From positions 310,001 to 374,000 of the forward strand of contig NZ_CP048814.1 of NCBI RefSeq assembly GCF_014217785.1: a DNA stretch of 64,000 nt, given 5' to 3'. The notes under the pieces were generated by a model, which was not told the origin of the DNA, searched no databases, and saw only the letters and a list, made by a program, of their open reading frames with translations. The position numbers and the translations under genes were made by a program. Shown piece by piece: positions 45,711-54,862 of the stretch; positions within the stretch are counted from its first letter, which is position 1; every line of letters begins with the position of its first letter. The stretch comes from Rhodococcus triatomae. Its GTDB lineage: Bacteria; Actinomycetota; Actinomycetes; Mycobacteriales; Mycobacteriaceae.

Positions 45711-46646
45711 TCAGGACCCCGAGGCGCGGGCGTAATCGTCCGCCACGAGCTGCGCGATCGCCTCCATCGCGCGGGCGTTCGGATGCGCCGGCTCGGCCGG
45801 AGACCCCGGGATCAACCCCTCGAACCAGCGGTCCTCGCGGGCGGCACACGCGTCGTGACCACCGTCGATGGCGGCCTTCGCGATGTCCACGTATTCGACT
45901 CCGTGGCGCTGCGCGGCGGTGACGTAGATGTCGTTGAACCGGTCGAAGTAGCCCGAGAGCCAGGTGGCGTCGGCATCCGACATCGGCAGGTTCGGCCAGC
46001 AGCCGCGATGTCCGACCGAGCCGCCGTGACCGATCAGGTACACGCGGGCGTTGGGGGCGGCACGCACGACCGACTCCACCACGGCGTCGACCTGGGGGCG
46101 CATCCGCTCGACACCGTCGACGACGAGCCTCTCGGAGAGGGCGTTGTCCCGGCAGTGCGCATCGGCACCCGGGATCAGCGCGACGCACAGGGCCGTCACC
46201 GGGAGATGGTTCGATCCGCCGCCGCCGATGCTGATCGTGACCAGATCCGTGTCCGGGCCCAGCTGCTCGAGCTGCGGCGGCGCGAAGCGCGTCCCGACGA
46301 ACTGAGCCGTGTCGATCACGTGCTCGGGTTTGGCCGCGGAACAGGTGACGTCGACGAACGAGGACGCGTCGAGTGAACGCGCCAGCAGCGCCGGGTAGTT
46401 CGCGGTGGTCGACCGCAGGCACAGGTCCCGGTGGGATGCGACGTCGATCAGGGGCCCCGACGCGCGCGAGTCCCCCAGCGCGACGTAGGCGGGCCCGGAG
46501 CGCGGTGCGGCGTCCGGACCGACGTCCGGCGTCGCCGACGCCGCCGCGCTCCCGGCCACCGTCGCGGTGAGCGCGAGCGCACCCACCGCAGCGACGCGAA
46601 CCGCTCGAATCACACGATCGACCCGACTCACACGATCGAACTGCAC
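45711..46646 (-). CDS. Secreted SGNH-type hydrolase (paralogue 1)
   Basis: A 311-residue exported hydrolase. A signal peptide (residues about 1-38) precedes an SGNH fold: block I ALGDSRASG with the nucleophile Ser in GDS, block II VTISIGGGGSNH, block III VYLIGHGGSVGHRGCW, and a C-terminal His in AEPAHPNARAMEAIA. Several cysteines may form disulfides. Likely an esterase or lipase acting outside the cell on lipids or wall esters. The next gene upstream is a tandem paralogue sharing about half of these blocks. Confidence 0.85.
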   Translation of the reverse strand: MQFDRVSRVDRVIRAVRVAAVGALALTATVAGSAAASATPDVGPDAAPRSGPAYVALGDSRASGPLIDVASHRDLCLRSTTANYPALLARSLDASSFVDVTCSAAKPEHVIDTAQFVGTRFAPPQLEQLGPDTDLVTISIGGGGSNHLPVTALCVALIPGADAHCRDNALSERLVVDGVERMRPQVDAVVESVVRAAPNARVYLIGHGGSVGHRGCWPNLPMSDADATWLSGYFDRFNDIYVTAAQRHGVEYVDIAKAAIDGGHDACAAREDRWFEGLIPGSPAEPAHPNARAMEAIAQLVADDYARASGS

Positions 46647-46677
46647 ACTTGCTCCTCTGTCAGGGCCCGGTCGGGCT

Positions 46678-47586
46678 TCAGTACTGCAGTTCCGCGGCGA
46701 TCATGTCCGCGACCGCCTGCATTCCACGCTCGTTGAAGTGCCCGGGTTGCGCGGAATCCGTGGGGATCAGGCCCTCGAACCACTTCTCTCCCGGCTCGGC
46801 GCACGGATCGTGACCACCGTCGACGGCAGCGCGACCGATGTCGACGAAGTCGACGTCGTACCGGTCCACCAGATCGCGGTAGATCTGGTTGAACCGGTCG
46901 AAGTAGTCGACCAGGAACTGTGCATCGGCATCCGAGTACGGAATCGAGGGCCAGCATCCGCGAGGACCGACCGCTCCACCGTGGCCGACGAGGAAGATCC
47001 TGGCATTCGGCGCCGCCTCCCGGACCGCCGCGACCGCGCGGTCGATCTTCGGTGCCGCCTGCGCGATACCTTCCTCGGCGTCCCGCAGGGTCTTCTCGTC
47101 GTCACGGCAGCGGCGGTCCAGCCCCGGGACCGGGGTGGCGCAGTTCTCGCGGGTGACGACGACGTGATTGGAATCGACGCCGCCGATACTGAGGGTCACC
47201 AGTTCGGTGTCCGGCCCGAGTGCCTCGATCTGGGGCGGGCGGACGACGCCGGGAAGGCGTTGCGGAGTGTCGACGATGTTCTCCGAGCGCGCCGCGATGC
47301 AGGTCACGTCGGTGAAGCTCGAGGCGTCGAGGGCGCGGGCCAGTTTCGCCGCGTAGTTCTGGTCGGACCTCATGCACAGGTCACGGTGCGACAGCGTGTC
47401 GATGAACGGGCCGGCCGCGCGGGAGTCACCGAGTGCGACGTATCGCGGGCCGGAGCCCTCCACCGAGACTCCCTCCGCAGAGACTTCGGTCTGCTCGGCG
47501 GGAGGTTGCGCGGCGGCCGGAGCCGCCAGGACCAGACCGGCCACCATCGCCCCGACCACGGCGGACGTCACGGACCCTGCACGCAC
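46678..47586 (-). CDS. Secreted SGNH-type hydrolase (paralogue 2)
   Basis: A 302-residue exported paralogue of the gene just downstream, with ALGDSRAAG, VTLSIGGVDSNHV, IFLVGHGGAVGPRGCW and the C-terminal His in SAQPGHFNERGMQAVADM. The signal peptide spans about 1-27. GTG 47586 is used; its ribosome site GGGAG lies in a perfect hairpin (47590-47624), so initiation may be controlled. The pair probably arose by duplication. Confidence 0.85.
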   Translation of the reverse strand: MRAGSVTSAVVGAMVAGLVLAAPAAAQPPAEQTEVSAEGVSVEGSGPRYVALGDSRAAGPFIDTLSHRDLCMRSDQNYAAKLARALDASSFTDVTCIAARSENIVDTPQRLPGVVRPPQIEALGPDTELVTLSIGGVDSNHVVVTRENCATPVPGLDRRCRDDEKTLRDAEEGIAQAAPKIDRAVAAVREAAPNARIFLVGHGGAVGPRGCWPSIPYSDADAQFLVDYFDRFNQIYRDLVDRYDVDFVDIGRAAVDGGHDPCAEPGEKWFEGLIPTDSAQPGHFNERGMQAVADMIAAELQY

Positions 47587-47624
47587 GTAATTCTCCCTGC
47601 GTCGACGACGAGTGCAGGGAGAAT
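47587..47624 (-). promoter_or_regulatory. Hairpin sequestering the ribosome-binding site of the SGNH hydrolase
   Basis: On the minus strand ATTCTCCCTGC (47614-47624) and GCAGGGAGAAT (47590-47600) are perfect 11-bp complements with a 13-nt loop. The 3' arm holds GGGAG, the likely Shine-Dalgarno, only 3 nt before GTG 47586. A folded stem would hide it. Confidence 0.55.
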
Positions 47625-47635
47625 CATGCCTCACT

Positions 47636-47672
47636 CGCGTTGCCCGGGCAGCGTGGACGCCCGGGCAACGCG
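47636..47672. terminator. Terminator after aquaporin gene
   Basis: Arms 47636-47649 and 47659-47672 are 14-bp perfect complements (CGCGTTGCCCGGGC type) with a 9-nt loop. It lies just after the aquaporin stop at 47680 on the minus strand and upstream of the SGNH gene. Confidence 0.7.
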
Positions 47673-47679
47673 GGTGGGG

Positions 47680-48453
47680 TCAGCTGAGCAGTCGGTCCGT
47701 CCGGCCGAAGATCGCGCGGTAGGCGAATGCACCGATGATGCCGCCGAGCAGCGGGAACACGATGAAGAGCCACAGCTGAGCGAGCGCACCGTCCTGGTAG
47801 AAGGCCACCGCGATGCTCCGCGCCGGGTTGACCGACGTGTTGTCGATCGGGATGGCCACCAGGTGCAGTACGGCGAGGGTGAAGCCGATCGCGAGGCCCG
47901 CCTGCGGGATGTTGGAGATCCGATCGGTCGACGCGAGTACGACGAACACCAGCACGGCGGTGAGGATGACCTCGACGACCATGGCGGCTCCGATGCCGTA
48001 GCCGTTCTCGAGCACTCCACCGGCCGGACCGACCACGGCGGACGGGCTGTGCTCACCCCATCCGTTCGCGCCCAGTCCGTCGACCGAGCGGTCGTAGGCC
48101 GGCAGGGAGTTCGCGACCGCGAAGATCGTCAGGCCCGCGACGAGGCCGCCGACGATCTGCGCGACCCAGTAGCCGGCCGCGGTCACGATGCTGATCCGAC
48201 CGAGGCCGAACTGGCCGAGAGTGACCGCCGGATTGACGTGACACCCCGAGATCGGACCGATCGAGTACACGAGGAACAGCAGCGTGAGGCCGAATGCGAG
48301 GGCGACGCCGAGGTTTCCCACCTTCGCTCCCGCGAACACCGCGGTACCGACCGCGCAGAACACCAGTAGGAAGGTGCCGACGGCTTCGGCGGCGTACTTC
48401 TTGACTTCCGAGATCGGTTCGATCTCTTCGATTTCCTGTGCGGTTGGAGACAT
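47680..48453 (-). CDS. Aquaporin (MIP family, AqpZ-like)
   Basis: A 257-residue water channel with six membrane segments and the two NPA half-helices in GCHVNPAVTLG and NTSVNPARSIAV. Selectivity-filter context (aromatic GYW near the first half and R in SVNPARS) favours water over glycerol. An acidic N-terminal tail (EIEEIEPISEVKKYA) is cytoplasmic. ATG 48453 begins MSPTAQEIEE. Confidence 0.9.
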   Translation of the reverse strand: MSPTAQEIEEIEPISEVKKYAAEAVGTFLLVFCAVGTAVFAGAKVGNLGVALAFGLTLLFLVYSIGPISGCHVNPAVTLGQFGLGRISIVTAAGYWVAQIVGGLVAGLTIFAVANSLPAYDRSVDGLGANGWGEHSPSAVVGPAGGVLENGYGIGAAMVVEVILTAVLVFVVLASTDRISNIPQAGLAIGFTLAVLHLVAIPIDNTSVNPARSIAVAFYQDGALAQLWLFIVFPLLGGIIGAFAYRAIFGRTDRLLS

Positions 48454-48511
48454 GAACCCACCTTCGTCGAGCGGATCGGCAGTCTTGCTTTCGCCAGTTC
48501 TCGATCGGACT

Positions 48512-49354
48512 CTACGCCAGACGGGTGATCTCCACGACAACTTCGAGATCTGTTGCCCGACCACCGGAGAAGATTCCCTTCAGCGGGGGAACGTCCTTGT
48601 AATCGCGCCCGAAACCGACCGAGACGTGTTGCTCGCGTACCGGAATGGCGTTCGTCGGGTCGTATCCCCACCACCCGCCCGTCCACGCCTCGATCCAGGC
48701 ATGGCTCTGCCCCTCGACGGTCTCGTTGAGCGCCGCATCGGCTTTCGGGTGGAGGTAGCCGGAGACGTACCGGCTGGGGATTCCCATGCTGCGCAGCAGC
48801 ACCAGCGTCAGGTGCGCGTAGTCCTGGCACACGCCCTTGCGTTCTCCCCACGCCTCGATCGCCGAGGTGTGCACACCGGTCGTGCCGGGGACATAGGACA
48901 TTTCGTCGTAGACCCAACGACAGGCGGCGACCACCGCCTCGTCCGGGCTGCGGCCGGCACTCAGTTCCTCAGCGACTCCGGCGAGTTCGTCGTCGCGGGG
49001 GGCATACGTCGTGTGCGCGAGTTGCTCGTCGAAGCGATCTCGCACCGCGTCCTCGCTCAGACCTGCCCAGTCCACCGAATCGCGTACCGCGGTGAACGGT
49101 TCGGTTTCCACCACGGACAGGCCCGTGACCTCGAGCTCGGTGTGCGGGGCGTGCAGATCGAAGGCCGTCACGGCGGTGCCCCAGTAGTCGGTGTACCGAT
49201 ACGACCGTGTCGCCGGGTCGGTTTCGACACGGTTGAGCACCACCGTCTGCCTGCTGTCGCCTCGGGGCGTGAGCCGGGCCTCGTTGTACGACGACGTCAC
49301 GGGCGCGTCGTACGCGAACCCTGTGGTGTGCACGACCCGCATCCGCCAGCTCAC
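48512..49354 (-). CDS. Transglutaminase-like protein (Rv2409c-like)
   Basis: A 280-residue cytoplasmic transglutaminase-fold protein. The catalytic triad Cys-His-Asp is visible in ERKGVCQDYAHL, GQSHAWIEAW and WGYDPTNAIPV. An N-terminal beta domain (MRVVHTTGFAYDAPVTSSYN) is typical. GTG 49354 overlaps the alpha-E gene stop (GTGA). With the alpha-E and ATP-grasp genes it forms a widely conserved operon of unknown role, likely a peptide or protein modification system. Confidence 0.88.
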   Translation of the reverse strand: MSWRMRVVHTTGFAYDAPVTSSYNEARLTPRGDSRQTVVLNRVETDPATRSYRYTDYWGTAVTAFDLHAPHTELEVTGLSVVETEPFTAVRDSVDWAGLSEDAVRDRFDEQLAHTTYAPRDDELAGVAEELSAGRSPDEAVVAACRWVYDEMSYVPGTTGVHTSAIEAWGERKGVCQDYAHLTLVLLRSMGIPSRYVSGYLHPKADAALNETVEGQSHAWIEAWTGGWWGYDPTNAIPVREQHVSVGFGRDYKDVPPLKGIFSGGRATDLEVVVEITRLA

Positions 49355-50331
49355 AGCTCTCCCTCGACCACGGGCAGGTCGCTGCCCACGGCTCTCGCGT
49401 CGGTCCATGCCACCCACGGCGCGGAGTGAAAGTATTGCAGCGCCACGGCCTCCCCGAGCTCGCGGCAGGTGTGTTGCAGCCCGTCCAGCCGATCCTGGAG
49501 GTCCTCGAGCAGCACGCCGGGCGGGAGGAACTCGAGTTCGCTCCGTGCCCGTCCGAGCAATCGCTGCGCCTCCGCCCGTGGTCCCACCCGGCTGTCGGGC
49601 TGGTGGTCGAGCTCGGCCAGGCACCGCTCCGCCTGCAGGATGGCGTGGAAGACCGACCGGGGGAACAGCCGATCCAGCAAGATGAATTCGACCACCCGGT
49701 TCGCGTCCAGCGCGCCACGATAGGTGCGCATGTAGGCGTCGTTGGCGCCCGCCGACCGCAGGACCGTGACCCAGGCCGGGGACGACGGCCGGTCCCCCGC
49801 ACGCGAGAGCAGCATCCGCACCAGCATGTCGACCCGCTCGATGGACCGCCCGAGCACCAGGAATCGGTACCCGTCGTCGCGGCTCATCGTCGAATCGGTG
49901 AGGCCGGCGAACATCGCCGCGCGTTCCTCGACGTAGCGGAAGAACTCGTGCGGGCCCAGTCGTTTCGCCGCTCGTTCGCGCTCACCCAGACCGTTGTAGG
50001 TGGCGTTGAGGCACTCCCACATCTCGCTGGAGGTCACCTCGCGCGCCCCCCGGGCATTCTCCCTGGCACTGGCCAGCGCTTCGCGGATCGAGCCGACCTG
50101 ATCGCGGCTGAACGCGACGAGTTCGGTGACCGAGCGGGCATCGAGCGGCGTGGTGGGCGCGGGAATCCCGAGTACCCGCAACAGCACTCGGGACGTGCGG
50201 TCCGGATCCACGCTCGCGTCGTCCAGCAGCTGGTGCACCGCGACGTCGAGGATCCGGGCCATGTCGTCGGCTCGCTCGACGTACCGGCCGATCCAGTACA
50301 GGGACTCCGCGTTCCGTGCGAGCATCAGCAT
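49351..50331 (-). CDS. Alpha-E domain protein (Rv2410c-like)
   Basis: A 326-residue all-helical protein (DUF403/alpha-E). Key blocks are ARNAESLYWIGRYVERADDMARILD, EALASARENARGAREVTSSEMWECLN and RFLVLGRSIERVDMLVRMLL. It has no known activity; it is always found between an ATP-grasp protein and a transglutaminase, and often partners the circularly permuted ATP-grasp. It overlaps both neighbours by a few nucleotides. Confidence 0.88.
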   Translation of the reverse strand: MLMLARNAESLYWIGRYVERADDMARILDVAVHQLLDDASVDPDRTSRVLLRVLGIPAPTTPLDARSVTELVAFSRDQVGSIREALASARENARGAREVTSSEMWECLNATYNGLGERERAAKRLGPHEFFRYVEERAAMFAGLTDSTMSRDDGYRFLVLGRSIERVDMLVRMLLSRAGDRPSSPAWVTVLRSAGANDAYMRTYRGALDANRVVEFILLDRLFPRSVFHAILQAERCLAELDHQPDSRVGPRAEAQRLLGRARSELEFLPPGVLLEDLQDRLDGLQHTCRELGEAVALQYFHSAPWVAWTDARAVGSDLPVVEGEL

Positions 50332-52013
50332 CCCTCCCGCTGGGCCTGTTGCTGCTGTTGCTGTTGCTGTTGGCTGTTGGTCAGTTCCGGCCCCTGCTCG
50401 GCCTCCGACGACGCGGCCGGCTCGGCGACCAGCTCGTGGCCGGCCAGCTCACGTACGTCCGCCGAGCTCCGGCTGGCCAGTACCCAGGTGTCCTTGCTGC
50501 CGCCGCCCTGGCTGGAGTTGACCACCAGTGACCCCTCCGGCAGCGCCACCCTGGTCAGGCCGCCGGGAAGGACCCAGACGTCGTCGCCGTCGTTGACCGC
50601 GAACGGGCGCAGGTCGACGTGCCTCGGCGCGAGCTCGTCGCCGATCTTGGTGGGTACGGTCGACAACTGCACCACCGGCTGCGCGATCCACCCTCGCGGA
50701 TCGGCCCGGATCTTGCGGCGGATCGCCGCACGTTCGCTCTTCGAGGCATCGGGCCCGAACACGATGCCGTATCCACCGGAGCCCTCCACCGGTTTGATCA
50801 CCAGCTCGTCCACCCGGTCGAGCACGTCCGCGCACTCGTCGTCGAGCCAGCACCGCAACGTGTCCACGTTCGCGAGCAGCGGCTTCTCGCCCAGGTAGTA
50901 CTCGATGATCTGGGGGACGTAGGTGTAGACCAGCTTGTCGTCCCCGACCCCGTTGCCGACGGCACTGGAGATCACCACGTTCCCCGCGCGGGCCGCGTTG
51001 AGCAGGCCCGCCACCCCCAGCACGGATTCCGGCCGGAAGTGCAGGGGGTCGAGGAACTCGTCGTCGATCCGCCGGTAGATGACGTCCACCTGACGTTCAC
51101 CCTCGGTGGTGCGCATGTAGACGACGTTGTCCCGGCAGAACAGGTCGCGGCCCTCGACGAGTTCGACACCCATCTGCCGCGCGAGCAGCGAGTGCTCGAA
51201 GTACGCGGAGTTCGCGACGCCCGGCGTGAGTACCACGACGGTCGGGTCCGCGGCATTGAGCGCCGCCGAGGCACGCAGGGCACGCAGCAGGTGGCTCGCG
51301 TAGTCGCCGACCGACCGCACCCGATGGGACATGAACAGGTCGGGGAACACCCGCGCCATCGTGCGGCGGTTCTCCATCACGTAGGACACCCCGGACGGGG
51401 AGCGCAGATTGTCCTCGAGCACCCGGAACACCCCGTCCGCGTCGCGGACGAGGTCGACACCGGCCACGTGGATACGGACTCCGTTGGGCGGGACGATCCC
51501 GGTCGCCTCACGGTGGAAGTGGGCGCACGAGGTGACCAGTCGTTTCGGGAGGACCCCGTCGCGCAGGATCTGCTGCTCGCCGTAGACGTCGGCCAGGAAC
51601 ATCTCGAGCGCCCGCACCCTCTGCTTGATCCCCCGCTCGAGCTTCGCCCACTCCGCCGCCGCGATCACCCGCGGAACGAGGTCGAGCGGGAACGGGCGTT
51701 CCTGTCCCGAGTGCGAGAACGTCACCCCCTGGTCGATGAACGCCCGTCCGAGCGCTTCCGACCGGGCCGCGAGGTCCTCCCGGTCCGCGGGGGCGAATGC
51801 CTTGTACACGCCCTTGTAGGGCGCGCGCACCCGCCCGGTCGGGTCGAACATCTCGTCGTAGGCGACGGAGAAGCTGTCCAGGTCGGCGTATCCGTCGAAG
51901 ACGTGCGCCGCGCGGCGACCGCCGCTCGGTTTCCGGCGCGCCTGCGTCTTCGGCCGGTGGCCCGACGGCGTCGATCCGGCGGCGGTTCTCGTGGCGGGCG
52001 TCTGCATGGGCAT
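50325..52013 (-). CDS. Circularly permuted ATP-grasp protein with poly-Gln tail
   Basis: A 562-residue CP-ATP-grasp ligase (Rv2411c-like). The N-terminal part [29 protein letters not shown] and [27 protein letters not shown] mark the DUF404/DUF407 region; the grasp core includes [22 protein letters not shown]. Presumably joins a carboxylate to an amine with ATP. The C-terminus is [17 protein letters not shown] extended to a run of nine Gln, then AQREGC; this tail is odd and encoded by CAG/CAA repeats. It is divergent from rpsT. Confidence 0.88.
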   Translation of the reverse strand: MPMQTPATRTAAGSTPSGHRPKTQARRKPSGGRRAAHVFDGYADLDSFSVAYDEMFDPTGRVRAPYKGVYKAFAPADREDLAARSEALGRAFIDQGVTFSHSGQERPFPLDLVPRVIAAAEWAKLERGIKQRVRALEMFLADVYGEQQILRDGVLPKRLVTSCAHFHREATGIVPPNGVRIHVAGVDLVRDADGVFRVLEDNLRSPSGVSYVMENRRTMARVFPDLFMSHRVRSVGDYASHLLRALRASAALNAADPTVVVLTPGVANSAYFEHSLLARQMGVELVEGRDLFCRDNVVYMRTTEGERQVDVIYRRIDDEFLDPLHFRPESVLGVAGLLNAARAGNVVISSAVGNGVGDDKLVYTYVPQIIEYYLGEKPLLANVDTLRCWLDDECADVLDRVDELVIKPVEGSGGYGIVFGPDASKSERAAIRRKIRADPRGWIAQPVVQLSTVPTKIGDELAPRHVDLRPFAVNDGDDVWVLPGGLTRVALPEGSLVVNSSQGGGSKDTWVLASRSSADVRELAGHELVAEPAASSEAEQGPELTNSQQQQQQQQQAQREGC

Positions 52014-52067
52014 ATGCTGCTACAGCGGTGCGCTTTCGGCAGTGCGAGCGATCTGTCGACCACCGGT

Positions 52068-52097
52068 TTGAAACCGATACCGCTGCGCTGGTATTCT
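52068..52097 (+). promoter_or_regulatory. rpsT promoter
   Basis: TTGAAA (52068-52073) and TATTCT (52092-52097) are spaced by 18 nt, predicting a start near 52104 and a 5' leader of about 75 nt for rpsT. Confidence 0.6.
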
Positions 52098-52177
52098 CAT
52101 CTGTCGGTGCCTACGCACCCACAGCTTTCGACAGCAAGCTCGACACCCACAGCTCCAAGACGACAGGAAATCTACGC

Positions 52178-52438
52178 GTGGCCAACATCAAGTCCCAGGT
52201 GAAGCGGATCCGCACCAACGAGGCTGCCCGACAGCGCAACCAGTCGGTGAAGTCCGGGCTGCGTACGGCGATCCGCGCATTCCGCGACGCCGCGGCAGCC
52301 GGTGACAAGACCAAGGCCGACGAGCTCCTGGTCGCCACCAGCCGCCAGCTCGACAAGGCCGCCAGCAAGGGCGTCATCCACAAGAACCAGGCGGCCAACA
52401 AGAAGTCGGCCCTCGCGCAGGCCGCCAACAAGCTCTGA
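52178..52438 (+). CDS. rpsT: 30S ribosomal protein S20
   Basis: An 86-residue basic, helical protein that binds 16S rRNA. It reads [20 protein letters not shown], then [18 protein letters not shown] and ends [10 protein letters not shown], the usual S20 pattern. GTG 52178 is the start. A good promoter lies 80 nt upstream and a strong hairpin terminator follows. It is divergent from the ATP-grasp gene and convergent with holA, as in mycobacteria. Confidence 0.96.
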   Translation: MANIKSQVKRIRTNEAARQRNQSVKSGLRTAIRAFRDAAAAGDKTKADELLVATSRQLDKAASKGVIHKNQAANKKSALAQAANKL

Positions 52439-52466
52439 CGAGCCCCACTTCGTCGTAGGCACCACG

Positions 52467-52495
52467 AAGCCGCCCGGTATCGCACCGGGCGGCTT
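52467..52495. terminator. rpsT/holA terminator
   Basis: AAGCCGCCCGGT (52467-52478) and ACCGGGCGGCTTT form a 12-bp stem with a short ATCGC loop, ending in TTT on the plus strand. It serves rpsT and the convergent holA. Confidence 0.85.
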
Positions 52496-52516
52496 TCGTC
52501 GTGCCCGGCTCGACTC

Positions 52517-53485
52517 TCACACGGCGCGCAACGAGGCCACCCTGCCCACCGCCGATTCGAGCGCGTAGTCGGCGTCGGCGGCTCCACCCTTGACGTCCGC
52601 GTTGAGGACGGCGACGATCTGCATCGCCTGCCCCACCGATTCCGACGTCCATCCCCGCACCACACGCTGCATCTTCTTGATCTTCCACGGCGGCATTCCC
52701 AGCGAGGACGCCATCCGGAACGGGTCCCCCGCACCGGCGGAGCCCACCTTCGCCAGTGAGTGGACGGCGTCGGCCAGCGCGTCGGCCAGCAACACGTGCG
52801 GAACTCCACGCAGCGTCGCCCATCGCAGCGCCTCCAACGCCCCGGCCCTGTCACCCTCGACGGCCTTGTCCGCGACGTCGAATCCGGACACCTCGGCCCG
52901 GCCCGAGTAGTACCGCTGGACCGCCGCGACGTCGACCTTGCCTCCGGTGTCCGCGACGAGCTGGGACGTGGCCGCGGCCAGTTCCCGCAGGTTCGATCCC
53001 ACCGCTTCCACCACCGTCTGGGCCACCTCGGGCGCGACCCGGACGCCGAGTTCGCGGAACTCGGCACGGACGAATCCGACGTGCTCGCCCGTCTTGAGCT
53101 TGGTGCAGGGGTGGACCTGGGCACCCAGCTTCTCGAGTGCCCCCACCATCGACTTCGCTCGGCCCCCACCGGAATGCAGCACGACGAGCACCACTCCGAG
53201 TGGCGGATCACCGGCCGCATCCAGGACGAGGGCCGCGGCGTCCTTGCCTGCCTCGGCGGCGGCCTCGAGCACCACGACCCGGTCCTCGGCGAACAGCGAG
53301 GGGCTGAGCAACTCCGCCAGCTCCGCCGCGACAGCGTCGCCCGCGCGCATCCGATCGACCGGGACGTCCGACCCCTGACCGACCGCCGAGCGCACCTGCC
53401 CGACCAGGCCGGACACGGCGCGTTCGACGAGGAACTCCTCCTCCCCCAGGACCAGGTGCACGGGAGACAGCGCAGTTTCGCTCAC
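52517..53485 (-). CDS. holA: DNA polymerase III subunit delta
   Basis: The 322-residue delta subunit of the clamp loader. An AAA+-like fold without Walker [56 protein letters not shown] and the C-terminal collar domain. GTG 53485 is the start. The in-frame region upstream to 53935 is open but not protein-like. In mycobacteria holA is next to comEC; here a 3.5-kb lower-GC island lies between them. Confidence 0.92.
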   Translation of the reverse strand: MSETALSPVHLVLGEEEFLVERAVSGLVGQVRSAVGQGSDVPVDRMRAGDAVAAELAELLSPSLFAEDRVVVLEAAAEAGKDAAALVLDAAGDPPLGVVLVVLHSGGGRAKSMVGALEKLGAQVHPCTKLKTGEHVGFVRAEFRELGVRVAPEVAQTVVEAVGSNLRELAAATSQLVADTGGKVDVAAVQRYYSGRAEVSGFDVADKAVEGDRAGALEALRWATLRGVPHVLLADALADAVHSLAKVGSAGAGDPFRMASSLGMPPWKIKKMQRVVRGWTSESVGQAMQIVAVLNADVKGGAADADYALESAVGRVASLRAV

Positions 53486-54070
53486 CCGGTAGATGGTGCC
53501 ACGTGGCTCCGACGACACATCGCCGACGCCCCGCGATGAAGAAAAGACGTCAGGCCTGCGACCAGTTGCCCGGAACGGGGGCATACCCACTGCACGCGCC
53601 GCCCGCGCAACCGCGTCAGGCGGGTTTGCTTGCGTACGTTCGGACGCGCCGACGTAGCTCCTGAATGTCGGTGAACGAGTGTTGGACGAGAGCACAGTCA
53701 CCGAGTCTCGAGCCAATGCTTGCCACACGCCGATCTGTGGCCAACTTCTTTGTACAAGATCATCCGATATGAGCACCTCGAATATTCGTCGAGAGTTGTT
53801 TGCCAATTCTGCAATGGGTAACTCAGAATTTTTAGACCAGTTACGAATAGGCAGAAGTTTACCAACGCCTCTGAGACAGATCGACAACTTCCGAATTACC
53901 GCTGTGGCCGGCAAGTTCTCGAACGGGCCGTGCATGCGGAGACTTCCTCCAATAGGTCATCGTCGCCTTATCGGGCTCCGGCTCAGTGATCGCGTTTGAG
54001 GTGTGTTAGCCTCGCTGCGTTCAAAGGTACGGAATGTGCGTGCGGGTGAAGGTGGGAGCTGGGGGGAACG
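53486..54070. other. Low-GC gene-free region at left edge of the island
   Basis: I see no gene I can defend in this 585-nt stretch. From about 53740 the base composition falls clearly (AGAATTTTTAGACC, TGTACAAGATC), unlike the flanks, which marks the left boundary of foreign DNA. It contains small palindromes (CGAATATTCG at 53779-53788; GTAACT with AGTTAC at 53818-53844). An open plus-strand frame (ATG 53769) and a minus-strand one reading into holA both lack protein-like character. Confidence 0.5.
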
Positions 54071-54844
54071 TTGGGACGGGTGCGATTGAGTGCAGCGTTG
54101 CTCCGGGTGATCATCGCCCTAGCTCTGGTGGTGGGTGTCTTGGTGGCCGTGATCATCGCGGCTGGAAGCCGGCACGAGCCGGAGCCATATGCCTTCAGCG
54201 AGCGACCCACTTCTAATGCCGTCCCGCCTCTGACGACTACTGCAGCTCGCCCTTCCGGCTTGCCCTTCATCGATGGGCAGCCACCGAAGATTGAAGTTCC
54301 TTCGGGGTCGCCGCAACCCATCGCAACACGGTACGGCTGGACCTACACGATTCCGGCGGACTGGGCGAACTTGGCGGGCTCCGTCGGTGGATGGTCCGAC
54401 CGCATGGGCGAGATCGTTCGATACGGGGCGCTGGGCAAGTTTGGGCGCGGGCACTGCGCGGAGAGCGATGCGTCGCAGCTGGCGATGACGGGTGCCGGTG
54501 GCCGAAATGGGCTCGACCTCGAGTCGGCCGGCTGGGCAGAGATTCGAAATGTTGAGCGGATCTATGCCGATGAGGACGGGACTGCACCGACCGTGCGATA
54601 TGAAGGACCGACGGAGTTCACCGTCGAGGGGGAGCGCGCGCTGCGCTTCCGCGCATATATCACCGATATTCCGAATGACGGCGGGTGCGTACCGCCCGCA
54701 GTCACGTTCGATGTTGTGACACTAAAGGGACTAGCGACCGCCGAGATCATGGTCCTGATAGTGGAGTCTCAGCGTGAGGTTCCTGGAGCGTTGGCGACGA
54801 CTATTCCCGACCAAATTATCGGGACGATCGAGCGTACCCGTTGA
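54071..54844 (+). CDS. Membrane-anchored extracytoplasmic protein of the island
   Basis: A 257-residue protein with one N-terminal membrane span (LLRVIIALALVVGVLVAVIIAAG), a Pro/Thr-rich linker, then an extracytoplasmic domain (about 70-257). The YGWTYTIPADWANLAG block and the pattern of spaced cysteines (HCAESD, GCVPPAVTFDV) resemble DUF8017-type actinobacterial domains, but I am not certain. TTG 54071 is the start with a GGGGGG-type site; GTG 54080 is possible. It opens a four-gene rightward cassette of unlike composition. Function unknown. Confidence 0.65.
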   Translation: MGRVRLSAALLRVIIALALVVGVLVAVIIAAGSRHEPEPYAFSERPTSNAVPPLTTTAARPSGLPFIDGQPPKIEVPSGSPQPIATRYGWTYTIPADWANLAGSVGGWSDRMGEIVRYGALGKFGRGHCAESDASQLAMTGAGGRNGLDLESAGWAEIRNVERIYADEDGTAPTVRYEGPTEFTVEGERALRFRAYITDIPNDGGCVPPAVTFDVVTLKGLATAEIMVLIVESQREVPGALATTIPDQIIGTIERTR

Positions 54845-54862
54845 TACATTAGAGGGGGAGCG

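Noticed and set aside
53486-53935. In-frame upstream extension of holA
   Set aside because: The usual delta-subunit N-terminus starts at GTG 53485; the extension crosses a composition boundary and looks non-coding.
53679-53999. A 106-codon plus-strand frame in the low-GC region
   Set aside because: No ribosome-binding site, no protein-like pattern and no coupling to the cassette; I treat the region as gene-free.
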